Shown: in pieces, positions 53,433 through 63,320 of the stretch
Position numbering within the stretch: position 1 is the first letter of the stretch
Layout of the letters: every line of letters starts with the position of its first letter
Program-made: the position numbers and the translations under genes
The notes under the pieces: model-generated
The model's database searches: none
Seen by the model: only the letters and a program-made list of their open reading frames with translations
Told to the model about the DNA's origin: nothing
Assembly (NCBI RefSeq): GCF_029029505.1
Contig: NZ_JAKJSD010000007.1
Location: forward strand, 149,875-213,874
Direction: 5' to 3'
From: Ancylomarina sp. DW003
GTDB taxonomy: Bacteria; Bacteroidota; Bacteroidia; Bacteroidales; Marinifilaceae
Length of the DNA: 64,000 bases

Positions 53433-53448
53433 AAAACATAAATACAGG

Positions 53449-53486
53449 AAATCCCAAATCGTAATGGTTTGGGATTTTTCTTTTTA
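53449..53486 (+). terminator. Rho-independent terminator after the hemoglobin gene
   Basis: A perfect 10-bp stem AAATCCCAAA / TTTGGGATTT with a 9-nt loop runs into TTTTTCTTTTT, 16 nt after the stop codon. Confidence 0.85.
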
Positions 53487-53551
53487 TAGATTTGGGATTA
53501 AATGTTTAATTTGTTTCAAAAGGTCTATATTTATTAAAAAAAATGATCTAT

Positions 53552-54061
53552 ATGAGAACTCTAGTGACATTATTAATCATCTTTTCAAGTATAAGTATGA
53601 AAGCTCAAACGAATATAGAATCCTTACAGAAGGAGATAGACGAAACGGTGTGGGCACAATTTAAAACCGCTTTTGAAACCATCGACTCGGAAGCTCTAAA
53701 CTCCGTTTATGCAGATGAAGTTTTGCGAGTTACTCCCAGTGATATTGATACTCAAAACTCTTTTAAAATAAAAAATACAGAACGGTTTAAGCTTTTAAAA
53801 GAGAAAGGAGCTGCAATTCGACTTGATTTTTGGTTTGAAAGCAGACATACTAATTCTGACACATCCTATGAAGTAGGCTTTTTTAAGATAACAACACGTA
53901 TTGATGAAGAAACTTCTTCTCATTACGGGCAGTTTCATATTGTTCTTAAAAAGATTAATAGCGTTTGGAAAATAACTCAGGATTGGGATACAACACATAT
54001 TAATGGGCACGAGATAGGGCAGAAGGAATTTGAAAGGAATGGACAGAATAAAATCTATTGA
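53552..54061 (+). CDS. Secreted NTF2-like (SnoaL/DUF4440-type) protein
   Basis: I place the start at 53552 (MRTLVTLLIIFSSISMKAQ, a clean signal peptide); the frame also has an ATG three codons upstream. The 169-residue protein has the NTF2-like pattern: an N-terminal helix (LQKEIDETVWAQFKTAFETIDSEALNSVYADEVLRVTP), an acidic turn, and beta strands ending KINSVWKITQDWDT. These proteins are cone-shaped small domains with varied roles, often unknown. Monocistronic, between terminators. Confidence 0.72.
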   Translation: MRTLVTLLIIFSSISMKAQTNIESLQKEIDETVWAQFKTAFETIDSEALNSVYADEVLRVTPSDIDTQNSFKIKNTERFKLLKEKGAAIRLDFWFESRHTNSDTSYEVGFFKITTRIDEETSSHYGQFHIVLKKINSVWKITQDWDTTHINGHEIGQKEFERNGQNKIY

Positions 54062-54150
54062 AAAGGGGCTTTGTTAATTACGAGTTGTGAATGATGCTAT
54101 AACATTTTGTTGTTAAATTGATTACGAATAACGTTTAGATATAAAAAAAA

Positions 54151-54180
54151 CCATTTCAACAATTAAGTTGAAATGGCCTT
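54151..54180 (-). terminator. Bidirectional terminator between the NTF2-like and DUF3360-like genes
   Basis: A perfect 10-bp stem CCATTTCAAC / GTTGAAATGG with a 6-nt loop is followed by eight Ts on the minus strand and by CCTTTT on the plus strand. It mainly serves the minus-strand permease gene, whose stop codon is 30 nt away. Confidence 0.82.
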
Positions 54181-54206
54181 TTGAAAATATTATAATGCTT
54201 TGTTTC

Positions 54207-55658
54207 CTAGAATATGCCCGGGATGCCTGGTAATTGACCAACTAAGGCTAGTGACACCACACAAACAATAAACATGGCACCTGGAATAATCAATTTCTCT
54301 TTTAGAGATAATTCCTTAGCACGCTCACGATCTCCAATTAAGCCCATATTATCAAGAAGCATCGTAAATGCCCATCCGAATACTGGGTTAACAAAAGCAC
54401 ATGCAAAAATACATGTTCCTGCACTTAGAGAATCCTTGTGCTTGTGAACCATCTGCATACCTGCCTCAAGTAATGGTAAGAATACACCTACAATTAGAGC
54501 TATACGTAATACTGGTTCCCACATTGCTAAATCCATAGGGTAACCCAATACAGCAGCTAATACACAAAGGATAGCTGTAAGAATAGCACCACCTGGAATA
54601 GGACGTTTAGCAATTGCTGCAGGAATCATATATGTTCCCCAGGATGAAGCAATATTACCACCGCCTAATGCAACACCAATAACCTGACGAATAGAAGCAA
54701 CAGTCATTGTATCATCAACATCCATAAGAACGCTCTTTGCTTTCTTTGGGTAGTTTAATTCTTGGAAAACACGGTGTCCTAAATAATCAGGAGACCACAT
54801 TGCTACAGCTAGAATAGCAAAAGGAATAACAGCAACAAAATGACCTATATTAGGCAAGCCAAGTTTCCATCCTGTATCTTCGCCCCACCACCACATTGGG
54901 TTAAAATGAGGAAGGCCAGGCTCTGTAGTAAAAGCAAAGTCGGCACCCATTGTAAAGGCAACAATACCTGCAATTGCCGAACAAAGAGGAATAGCTAACC
55001 AACGTTTATTAACACGAGCCAAATAAGCATAGATAAGAATTGTAATACCAATAATGGCAAAGGATAAGGCATTGATACCGGTTCCTGATGACCAAATTTC
55101 TAGTTTGCTAATTTGACTGATTAGTCCAACTGCACCTAAGTAAATTAATAGACCACCACGAACACCGACACCAGTTAAGGTCATTAGCTTGGATCCACCT
55201 TTAGTGATACTTAGTGCTAGTCCGAATACACCAATTAAAATACCCAAAGCAAGAGGGTGACCACCGGCGGCGGCAATAATAGGAATAAGTGGAATCATGG
55301 GACCGTGAGTTCCAGCTAAGTTTGCAGTAGGGTTAAGAATTGCGGAAAATAGTAGTACAAAAATACCACCGGCAATTAAAAGTTCATAACGAACGTTTTC
55401 TGCAACAAATTCAGGAGAAAGCCCGAATTGTACCGCAAATACGGCAACCATTGCAGTCACCATTACAACTTTACCAATTGTTGCTGCAAGAGCAGGAACT
55501 AAATCTTCTAATTCAACGTTGAAATCTCTGAATGGCAAGTGGATTCTCCATCGTCTGAATTTCATGATTTCCAGCTCGTGGTTAAGATACTCTTCACGGC
55601 TCTCAAACTCACTCGCTTTTTTGCGTTTTTGTTTGTAGGATTGCTGATTTTCCTTCAT
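54207..55658 (-). CDS. DUF3360-like multi-pass membrane permease
   Basis: This 483-residue protein has a charged N-terminal tail (about 45 residues) and about 12 hydrophobic helices with many Gly and Pro residues (for example LVPALAATIGKVVMVTAMVAVFAVQFGL, GTHGPMIPLIPIIAAAGGHPLALGILIGVFGLAL, VIGVALGGGNIASSWGTYMIPAAIAKRPIPGGAIL). The N-A-S-S-x-x-T pattern and paired-repeat layout resemble NCS2/SulP-fold anion permeases. I believe it is in the family called DUF3360, known mostly from Vibrio-type bacteria, whose substrate is unknown. It is monocistronic; no enzyme gene next to it helps. Confidence 0.65.
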   Translation of the reverse strand: MKENQQSYKQKRKKASEFESREEYLNHELEIMKFRRWRIHLPFRDFNVELEDLVPALAATIGKVVMVTAMVAVFAVQFGLSPEFVAENVRYELLIAGGIFVLLFSAILNPTANLAGTHGPMIPLIPIIAAAGGHPLALGILIGVFGLALSITKGGSKLMTLTGVGVRGGLLIYLGAVGLISQISKLEIWSSGTGINALSFAIIGITILIYAYLARVNKRWLAIPLCSAIAGIVAFTMGADFAFTTEPGLPHFNPMWWWGEDTGWKLGLPNIGHFVAVIPFAILAVAMWSPDYLGHRVFQELNYPKKAKSVLMDVDDTMTVASIRQVIGVALGGGNIASSWGTYMIPAAIAKRPIPGGAILTAILCVLAAVLGYPMDLAMWEPVLRIALIVGVFLPLLEAGMQMVHKHKDSLSAGTCIFACAFVNPVFGWAFTMLLDNMGLIGDRERAKELSLKEKLIIPGAMFIVCVVSLALVGQLPGIPGIF

Positions 55659-56333
55659 CTTGTTTTCTGTTAAGTTAGTTGCCTATAGGTCTGTTTCGCA
55701 GTTTTTTAGCTGATTCACATCAGTGAGATCATCCTAATAGGTAAATTTATTAGCGCGGTAAAACTACTAAATCTGTATGATTGTTCAAATGAAAACCATC
55801 AGTCCAAGGCTTGGAAGAATGATTAAGTAAAATAAAAACCTTTGGGAGTTTGTTAAAAAAAGTTTTAAGTTCAGTCTTTTTGTTAAAAAAATAAGAATTT
55901 GATATGATTGTGAATCTTATTTTTAATCCTATTATTTAAAATTAAAAGATTGACTTATAATTCGTAATGGAAATGAAAGATGTCTTTATTTGTGATCTCT
56001 AGAGGGTTGAGGAGTTAGAATTATAACTATCCGGTGTGCTAAAGAATGTTGTTTTTAGATTGAGAGAAATTTGACCTATTTTAAATGACATATGTTAGTA
56101 TCTGTTATTATGTATTGTGAAGAAATGCAGATTGAAATCAATACAAATAAGCCTTACTAAATTTTATAAATATCAATGCTTCACTAAAGACTTCTATAAG
56201 TTCTTAAAGTATGATGCAGTTATTTATGAGAATACATACTTGGTGAATTATTGACATTTAGGACACAGCTAGATATTCAATACAAAAAACAAATCCTCCA
56301 AGTACATTCAACAGAAACGAAATAATATTATAG
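55659..56333. other. Long AT-rich gap between the permease and the small lipoprotein
   Basis: About 675 bp hold no gene I can support. The right part of the gap has only stop-rich frames. A repeated TTTGTTAAAAAAA (near 55850 and 55880) and the upstream control region of the DUF3360-like gene are all I see. No hairpin or consensus promoter was convincing. Confidence 0.4.
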
Positions 56334-56684
56334 TTATTTGTTTTCATTAACTAAAAGTAAATCATTTAGAATATGAGATCTATCTTCTAAGAATTTTTTC
56401 TGCACCAATTTGTTATTCTTAAATTTAAATGCAAAAATTATATGCCTGTCTCCACTAAGTAAGTTTACATCATGATCATAATAACAAATTATTTCTGCAT
56501 CATTATATAATACCGTACAATAGGGTTTTCCAAGCTTATTGATTAAATCTTCTTTACATGTTTCCTGAAAGTTAATAAACCCATATTTTTCAGGTGTAAA
56601 TGTTTTATTGCTGCTACCACAACTTCCGCTAATTATTAATATCAAAATTAATACCTTAGTAAATAGGTTTTTCTTCAAGTTCAT
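56334..56684 (-). CDS. Small lipoprotein, BamE/SmpA-like layout
   Basis: This 116-residue protein has a lipoprotein signal (VLILILIISGSCGSSNK). After it comes FQETCKEDLINKLGKPYCTVLYNDAEIICYYDHD, where the LGKP turn followed by an aromatic strand pair is like the small BamE/SmpA fold; two extra Cys may be paired. No clear family match. It lies downstream of the receptor gene, 52 nt after its stop on the same strand, so it may be in that transcript. Confidence 0.55.
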   Translation of the reverse strand: MNLKKNLFTKVLILILIISGSCGSSNKTFTPEKYGFINFQETCKEDLINKLGKPYCTVLYNDAEIICYYDHDVNLLSGDRHIIFAFKFKNNKLVQKKFLEDRSHILNDLLLVNENK

Positions 56685-56736
56685 ATGTTAATATTTAGGT
56701 CGTTAGCAATCTATTTTAAATATAAAATAATAAAAA

Positions 56737-59094
56737 TTATAATCCTCTCTGTTGTTTATTCCGATCGAATTTAATTAAACTCTTTGTTCGTTTAATCTTT
56801 TTACCAGAAGCAAAAGAATATTTAACTTTAAACCAAACAGGCAATACAGAAAATATAATATTCTCTTTGAAATTCATACTAAAGTCCGGACTGCTAGACT
56901 TATATCCCTGACTATTAAACGCTTTCTTAAATGGTATAGCACAGGTTAATCCAATCTTAAATTTTTTTAATACAGATTTATCAAGTGAAATTAAATACAA
57001 TGGATCTTCAAAATATTTACTTTGAATTTTAGCAATTGAACTGTTGTACTTCAGCATAGCAGATAAAGTGAGATCGTGTTTAAATGAAGCTGCTACCGAA
57101 AATCCGGATTCAAAAGCGAAGCTATTTTTATTTTCTAAACCAATATTTTGTGCTAATTTGTTTGTATAGGTTTTGATCTTAAATCCTTTTATTACCGGAT
57201 TGAATGTTACATTTTTATGAAGCTTTAAACTGCCTAGTAATTTTATTCCATAATATTTAATCTTACCCAGATTTTCTGTTGATATATCAAAAAAATGTAA
57301 ATCGTTTAATACAATTGTGTTTTCAATAACATTGCTTGATCGTTTATAAAAAGTTCCAATAGAAATAAAATTATTATTCAAAGAAACAGAATAATCTAAT
57401 GCAAATTCCTGATGGATAGCTGGCTGTAAAAGTAAATTACCTCTTCGTCTTGTATATGGATCAACAGGATTTATATTAGGATTCAGATCATAAACACCTG
57501 GTCTCTGAATAGATTTTTTATAGTGAAATTTTAAACTGCTCTTTTTAGATATATCATACTTTAGGTTTATGTTTGGTAAACATGAAAATATTTCATCATT
57601 AATGGACTCTCCGGATTCTAAATCCTCATACTCAACTCGCATTCCTCCGCTTATATGAAAACTATTTTTAGAATAAGACAAGGAAGCATAAGTGGACGAA
57701 ATATTTTTTCTGTAACTAAATGATATTAATCCTTTATCTCCCAGAATGTTTAATCTATTACTTAGGCCTATTTTAAAGCTAAAACCTGATTTTAAAGGAA
57801 TATTAAAATCAAGTTGGGCATGATAATCATGGATGGTCGGTTTTAGAATATGATTTAAAGTTTGATCACTGTTAAAATCAGAAAGGATAATACGATTTTC
57901 AACATTAAGACTGAAATAATTTATATAGAAGGTCATTTCTTTTGCACGCTTATTAAACTGATGCTTATAATAAACAGAAGCCAACATTGAAAGGTTCTTA
58001 TCCTTATCTTCTTTACTTGATTCCCAAGAACGATTAGGTGAAATTCCTGTTTTTTCTTTTATTTTCACCAAACCATCATGTTCATTGGAATATGGGTTTA
58101 TAAAGGAGTAAAAACCCAATTGGGTTCTATCATTAAGGATATAATCGAAGCCGAAATTAAACTTGTGTGACCAATTTCGTTGTTTTACAAATTGTGTTTT
58201 TAATATCTCTTTTCGATGATTTGGGATCTTGATATTTTTATCATTGTGAGATTCAATATCAAAAGAACTAAATTCTCCATTATATGATGAATAAAAATTT
58301 AATTTGTTGTAAATGTAATTAAAGCTTGCACTTGGGAAAGAATAAACTTCATTTGATCTAATAGGTATTTCAGCATAAACATGGCCGCTTAAACCATTAT
58401 TTTTCTCTTTTTTCAGAATAATATTAAGTACTCCTGATATATCAGAACTGTGTTTACCACTAGTATTGTTGCTTATTTCGATTTTATCAATGAGATTTGA
58501 ATTTAGCTGATTGAGAAAATCAGAACCACGTTCTATTCCATTAACTTGAATTAATACATTTTTACTGCCTTCAAATGATATATTATGGAACAAATCAACC
58601 TGAACCCCGGGGACAAATTTTATCATATCAATTCCCGTATTAGAGGCTTTTTGCATTTTTTTATTTACAAAGTAAGTGGTGTGGTCTAATGTCTGTTTTG
58701 TCTTAACTCGTTCTTTTCTAACCACTGCTTCATTTAATTCTGTGACTTTAGGGTGTAATATTATTTTCCCTAGATCAATGGATTTATACGCCTGAATATC
58801 AATAGGTGTTTTTGCAGATAAGTAACCAATAAAACTGACTGATATGATATAACGACCTAATTTGTTGTTTGCAATTTCAAAATTACCGTTTTCATTAGAA
58901 ACAGTTCCTTCAATAACAGAAGAGTCAACATTATTTATCATTGCAACAGTGGCATAACTTATTGGTTGATCGTTTTCATCTATTATTGAGCCTGTAATTT
59001 TATATTTTACTTGAGCATTTGCTATACTAAACTGCATTAGTAGCGCAGTTAGAATGGATATCAAACTGAATTCAACCTTCCCTATAAACTTCAT
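56737..59094 (-). CDS. TonB-dependent-receptor-like outer-membrane protein (OMP beta-barrel family 3)
   Basis: The start used is MKFIGKVEFSLISILTALL at 59094 (signal peptide to FSIANAQ); an upstream ATG adds 11 residues. The roughly 785-residue protein has a carboxypeptidase-regulatory-like domain (ITGSIIDENDQPISYATVAMIN, 25-105), a plug-like region with MIKFVPGVQVDLFHNISFEGSKNVLIQVNGIERG and SDISGVLNIILKKEKN, and a long barrel. This outer-membrane family (PF14905-type) lacks a known ligand and often acts with a LytTR regulator. The LytTR gene is 156 nt upstream on the same strand. Confidence 0.85.
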   Translation of the reverse strand: MKFIGKVEFSLISILTALLMQFSIANAQVKYKITGSIIDENDQPISYATVAMINNVDSSVIEGTVSNENGNFEIANNKLGRYIISVSFIGYLSAKTPIDIQAYKSIDLGKIILHPKVTELNEAVVRKERVKTKQTLDHTTYFVNKKMQKASNTGIDMIKFVPGVQVDLFHNISFEGSKNVLIQVNGIERGSDFLNQLNSNLIDKIEISNNTSGKHSSDISGVLNIILKKEKNNGLSGHVYAEIPIRSNEVYSFPSASFNYIYNKLNFYSSYNGEFSSFDIESHNDKNIKIPNHRKEILKTQFVKQRNWSHKFNFGFDYILNDRTQLGFYSFINPYSNEHDGLVKIKEKTGISPNRSWESSKEDKDKNLSMLASVYYKHQFNKRAKEMTFYINYFSLNVENRIILSDFNSDQTLNHILKPTIHDYHAQLDFNIPLKSGFSFKIGLSNRLNILGDKGLISFSYRKNISSTYASLSYSKNSFHISGGMRVEYEDLESGESINDEIFSCLPNINLKYDISKKSSLKFHYKKSIQRPGVYDLNPNINPVDPYTRRRGNLLLQPAIHQEFALDYSVSLNNNFISIGTFYKRSSNVIENTIVLNDLHFFDISTENLGKIKYYGIKLLGSLKLHKNVTFNPVIKGFKIKTYTNKLAQNIGLENKNSFAFESGFSVAASFKHDLTLSAMLKYNSSIAKIQSKYFEDPLYLISLDKSVLKKFKIGLTCAIPFKKAFNSQGYKSSSPDFSMNFKENIIFSVLPVWFKVKYSFASGKKIKRTKSLIKFDRNKQQRGL

Positions 59095-59250
59095 TTTTGT
59101 ATCATTTAAATTGTTTAGACGATACAAATAGAATAAAGGCTTTTTAGGTATTCAAACTCTTGGGATACATCTACTAAAATTGGTATGTATGGTAATACAG
59201 ATTACTCTTTTTGTTATAGAAAACAAAAAAATGTGATGAATAGAAAGCTT

Positions 59251-60111
59251 CTAAACGGAGCGTTTCATAAATAATATGTCGAATGCTTTTACATTACTTC
59301 TTGAAACAGGAATTTTATTTTCACAATTTGACATACTTAAAACATATCCCAATGCATTCCCTTTTTTTGTAAGGACCTTATTCATGTTTACAATATAAGC
59401 CCTATGACATTTGAAGAAGTTAGGATAATTGACAAATTGAGTTTCAATATTAGAAATCGAATTACGAATGGAGATTTTCTTGACTTTATTATTTTTATAA
59501 AGATAAAAAATACAATAATTTCCTTCCGAAGTCACAAAAAGAAATTCATTTAAGAGAAAGCTTAAATTCTCCTTTTTTAAACTTGAATTTATATTTATTG
59601 AAGTATTTATTTCGCCACTTTGTTTGCATTGGAACTCATCTAAATTATTGCTTTTTAAAGAATATTTATAGTTTAATATGGTGAAAAAAGCAAAGGGAAT
59701 AATCCCTACTAAAAAGGCATTTTCGCATGAACCGACAAAAGTGAACAGATTCCAACGTGTTTCTATACTTGGAGCTTCTATTATAAATGCAGATAAAAAA
59801 GACGAAATACCCATTACTTGAAGAATAATGTAGATAAAGATCAATTCTTTTAAGATGGACCAATCTTTTTTACTGTTGAAAAATTCAAATCGTTTTAATA
59901 AAATGATAATAAAATAGACTTGAATAGAAGCTGGCAAAATATAAGAAAGCATGGTTAGCTCATAGTTAAGTAGATAGCTTTCATGTGTAAATAATGGTTT
60001 ATATAATAAAGTAAAAACATAACAAAATACAAATAAAATGAATGTACCAACGGCAGGTTTTTGGATGATATAGTTCTGAGGGTATTTTGCTTTTAAATTA
60101 AGTTTAATCAT
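59251..60111 (-). CDS. LytTR-family membrane-bound transcription regulator
   Basis: This 286-residue protein has four N-terminal membrane helices (about 15-150; AVGTFILFVFCYVFTLLY, LPASIQVYFIIILLKRF, ELIFIYIILQVMGISSFLSAFI, CENAFLVGIIPFAFFTIL). A C-terminal LytTR DNA-binding domain (about 185-286) has LFVTSEGNYCIFYLYKNNKVKKISIRNSISNIETQF and FKCHRAYIVNMNKV. No receiver domain is present, so it probably senses in the membrane. It lies just upstream of a TonB-type receptor gene and is its likely regulator. Confidence 0.88.
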   Translation of the reverse strand: MIKLNLKAKYPQNYIIQKPAVGTFILFVFCYVFTLLYKPLFTHESYLLNYELTMLSYILPASIQVYFIIILLKRFEFFNSKKDWSILKELIFIYIILQVMGISSFLSAFIIEAPSIETRWNLFTFVGSCENAFLVGIIPFAFFTILNYKYSLKSNNLDEFQCKQSGEINTSININSSLKKENLSFLLNEFLFVTSEGNYCIFYLYKNNKVKKISIRNSISNIETQFVNYPNFFKCHRAYIVNMNKVLTKKGNALGYVLSMSNCENKIPVSRSNVKAFDILFMKRSV

Positions 60112-60250
60112 TAATAATGTATCTCCTTTATTTTAAATAATTATATTCTAATACTATATCTTTCAGATTAATGGTACTAATTGCGTGTTAGGCACTGCTG
60201 AATATTTTGGTTTGTTTTCAAGATTCCAACTATCAACTGCTCATACAGGT

Positions 60251-62242
60251 TTATTTCAAATGTTTTGCAAAAAAGCCCATCATTGTTTTATATGATTCGA
60301 TTTTGTTTTCTTCATGTTTAAAACCATGACCTTCATTATATTTTACCATATAAGGAACATCATACCCTCTTTTCCTTAAGTTTCTAACTATTTGATCAGC
60401 CTCATTGATATTCACTCTTGGGTCATTAGCACCCTGTATCACAAAAATTGGCTTTGTAATTTTATCAACATTTAATGCAGGTGATACTTCTTCCATAATT
60501 TTTTTCTCTTCTTCAATTTCAGGATTGTACCAACGTTCACACCATAGGTCTATATAGGGCTTCCAATAAGAAGGCATAGAATTAAGAAGCGTGAATAAAT
60601 TTGAAGGACCTACATTATCAACCCCACAAACATATAGATTGGGTGTTTTAACTAAGCTACCTAAGGTTGCTAAGCCACCATAGCTACCACCATAAATAGC
60701 AATTTTATTTTCATTTATCCAGCCTTGATTTTTTATATAAGCAACAGCATCTTCTAAATCATCTAGCATTTTTCTGCCAACCTGTTTGTATCCCGCACGT
60801 TCAAATGCCTTACCATAACCACCGGAACCTCTAAAATTTACTCGAAGTGTGGCATAACCTCTGCTTGCAAAAAGTTGATCCGACCTACGGAATCCCCAGC
60901 TATCCCTACTACCATGTGGGCCACCATGTACACGCACGATTAGAGGCACCTTTATGCCATCTTTGACTCCCTCCGGAAGGGTAACATAGCCATGAATTGT
61001 TAATCCATCTCTACTCTGAAATTGGATTGGCTTCATTTCGGCCATGTCTTCTTCTTTCAATTGAGGCATTAAATCAAAAATCTTTTTGAAAGAATCATTT
61101 TTAGTATTGTACAAATAATAAATTCCATAAAGTTTATCACTTGTGACCTTAATCAAGTATTTGTCTTCCTCGTCAGTAGTATTGGAGATGTAAAATTGTT
61201 TATCTTTAAAATGCTTTTCAAATTTGGCATGAAGATGCTTATAGCTATCACTTACAGGAATTACCTTGTTCTTTATTCCTTTATAGGAATAGTAATCCAT
61301 TTCATATGCCCTTTTTACTGAAAAAGACAATTCTTCGATATCATAAGTAGGGTTACTATATAGTTTCTTTATTATTTTTTTTTCTTTTAAATCATAAAGA
61401 AGTATCTCTTCTGTATCACTATCCAAGTTTGATATAACAAAAGCATCGTGTTTGTAATCTGTTGAGTAATCAAATTCAGCGATAAAGAAAGTCTCTTTCC
61501 AATTGTGTTTTTTCACTTTCTTGAACCGTGTTTTTTCCGATGTTCGGTAGTAGAGAACAGTATATTTTTCGTTTTCCAGCTTAGAAAAACCCCTTAAATT
61601 TCCGTCCTTATCAAAAACATAATAGCTAATCGGAGAATCAACATCTTTATTCTCAAACAATTTATGTATTTCTCCTGTGACGATATTGATTTTGTAGGGC
61701 TCAAATATCTGAGGATTATCCTTATTCATGCTAATAATCATTAAATCGGGTTGTTCTTTCAAACGTTCTTCAATATTGACCTGAACATTTTCAAATGGAG
61801 TTAAGGATTTGGGATTAGAACCATCTATATCAACAGCAAATAATTGATAATTCTCATCTCCTCCTTTGTCATGTGTGTAAATTAATCTACTGTCGTTTGC
61901 CCAAGAATATTCTCTAATAACATCTTCACCCTCTTCAATTGCCCTGATAACTTTATTAGTTTCTGTATCCTTAATATAAATATGCTTTTTCCCCTGCATA
62001 TCTTTTTCTCTGTAGGATAAGTACTTGCCATCAGGTGACAATTTAAATGATGATTGTTTGGGTTTAGTAAAATAATCTTCTACTGAATACTTGTAATTAC
62101 CCTTTTCAAGATCAGCTATTTTAGCAAGCTCTTCTGTTGTTGAGGGAAGAGTAGTATCTCCTGGTAAGTTTTCAGAATTTGTTTGCGCAAAAATATTAGC
62201 AAAGACTAATATTAGAACAAATGTGAGGGAAATTTTTTTCAT
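60251..62242 (-). CDS. S9 prolyl oligopeptidase-family serine peptidase (secreted)
   Basis: This 663-residue protein has a signal peptide (LTFVLILVFANIFAQ), a seven-bladed propeller domain (about 50-410; KPKQSSFKLSPDGKYLSYREKD and similar), and a C-terminal alpha/beta hydrolase domain. The catalytic Ser is in YGGSYGGLATL, the Asp in QGANDPRVN and the His in NEGHGFKHEENK. The G-G-S-x-G-G form is typical of acylaminoacyl- and dipeptidyl-peptidase-like S9C enzymes. It cuts short peptides in the periplasm. Genes on either side: a PD40 protein and the LytTR regulator, each with about 135-nt gaps. Confidence 0.92.
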   Translation of the reverse strand: MKKISLTFVLILVFANIFAQTNSENLPGDTTLPSTTEELAKIADLEKGNYKYSVEDYFTKPKQSSFKLSPDGKYLSYREKDMQGKKHIYIKDTETNKVIRAIEEGEDVIREYSWANDSRLIYTHDKGGDENYQLFAVDIDGSNPKSLTPFENVQVNIEERLKEQPDLMIISMNKDNPQIFEPYKINIVTGEIHKLFENKDVDSPISYYVFDKDGNLRGFSKLENEKYTVLYYRTSEKTRFKKVKKHNWKETFFIAEFDYSTDYKHDAFVISNLDSDTEEILLYDLKEKKIIKKLYSNPTYDIEELSFSVKRAYEMDYYSYKGIKNKVIPVSDSYKHLHAKFEKHFKDKQFYISNTTDEEDKYLIKVTSDKLYGIYYLYNTKNDSFKKIFDLMPQLKEEDMAEMKPIQFQSRDGLTIHGYVTLPEGVKDGIKVPLIVRVHGGPHGSRDSWGFRRSDQLFASRGYATLRVNFRGSGGYGKAFERAGYKQVGRKMLDDLEDAVAYIKNQGWINENKIAIYGGSYGGLATLGSLVKTPNLYVCGVDNVGPSNLFTLLNSMPSYWKPYIDLWCERWYNPEIEEEKKIMEEVSPALNVDKITKPIFVIQGANDPRVNINEADQIVRNLRKRGYDVPYMVKYNEGHGFKHEENKIESYKTMMGFFAKHLK

Positions 62243-62378
62243 GTTTTTTTACTCCGTTTGTTGTTTAATTTATTGTTCCAACTACGATTATTTCAGGTTT
62301 TAAAATCAGATAAAATATGGATTATTATGATTTTGTTTTTTTATGAGAAACACATTTGTATTGCTTAATCTCAGCTAT

Positions 62379-63320
62379 TCATCTTGGTCTTAGTTTTTCA
62401 ATAATCTCTGTACTTATCCAATATTTAGCTCTTTTGTCACCACGACGCGAACTAAAAAAAAGATATTTGCCATCGGGAGATATCGTTGAGCCTAATGCTC
62501 CGTAAATTGAAGTAACTTCTTCGCCTAATGGTACTGCTTTTGTCCACTCGTTTTCTTTAATTTGAAAAGAGACATATATCATATATTTATTATCGTCTTC
62601 AGGTCTTCTAGAATTAAAAAGAATATAACTCTCATCATAAGCAATAAAACAATCGGTTTCCATGTATTCGGTATTTATATTTGGACCTAGATTCCTAACA
62701 TTGACAAATTTACCATCGATATATTCTGCTTTATACAAATCATTATCGCCGTATCCACCTGGCTTAGTTGATCGAAAAAACAAATTGTTTTTCAGGGAAA
62801 GGGATGCATGAATTTCATCTCCATCTATTGAATTTACATCTCCTTCTACAAATTTTGGTTGAGACCATCCATTACTTGTTTTTTCGAGGTAATAAATATC
62901 CATGTTTTCTTTTTCAGGATCAGGACGATCGCTTGCAAAGAAAAGCTTTTTTCCATCGGGAGAGATTGTTATATCAACATCAGAAAAGGTGCCTGAAAAA
63001 AATGCTGTTTCAGGAGTACTCCAAACATTATTAATACATTTCATATATTTAATTTCATAATAATATGGATTTTCTTCTGTTCCTTTGTTATAAGAAAAAA
63101 AGAGTTCCTTTCCATCAGGTGAAAATGAAAAGTTAAACGATTTCATATCCCCGGTCAACTGACCTGAATCAAACTCTTTTGCAATTAATCCAGGAGGTTC
63201 TTTACCAAGATATTGACCTTTAAATATTGAACAAATAGAATCTTGACTTGTTTCAACCTGTGAATATCCGACTATTTGGACTAATAATATTGTCAAAAAA
63301 GTTATTAAAACTACTCTCAT
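62379..63320 (-). CDS. Secreted PD40 (TolB-like) beta-propeller protein
   Basis: This 313-residue protein has a signal peptide (VLITFLTILLVQIVGYSQ) and at least four PD40 blades (FSFSPDGKELFFSYNKG, TISPDGKKLFFASDRP, ASLSLKNNLFFRSTKPGGYGDNDLYK, TISPDGKYLFFSSRRG). It lacks a catalytic domain, so it is probably a binding or scaffold protein. Upstream of the S9 gene by 136 nt on the same strand, it may be cotranscribed. Function unknown. Confidence 0.8.
   Translation of the reverse strand: MRVVLITFLTILLVQIVGYSQVETSQDSICSIFKGQYLGKEPPGLIAKEFDSGQLTGDMKSFNFSFSPDGKELFFSYNKGTEENPYYYEIKYMKCINNVWSTPETAFFSGTFSDVDITISPDGKKLFFASDRPDPEKENMDIYYLEKTSNGWSQPKFVEGDVNSIDGDEIHASLSLKNNLFFRSTKPGGYGDNDLYKAEYIDGKFVNVRNLGPNINTEYMETDCFIAYDESYILFNSRRPEDDNKYMIYVSFQIKENEWTKAVPLGEEVTSIYGALGSTISPDGKYLFFSSRRGDKRAKYWISTEIIEKLRPR

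Noticed and set aside
53464..53664. 66-codon frame before the NTF2-like gene
   Set aside because: It overlaps a terminator and the signal peptide of the NTF2-like gene in another frame.
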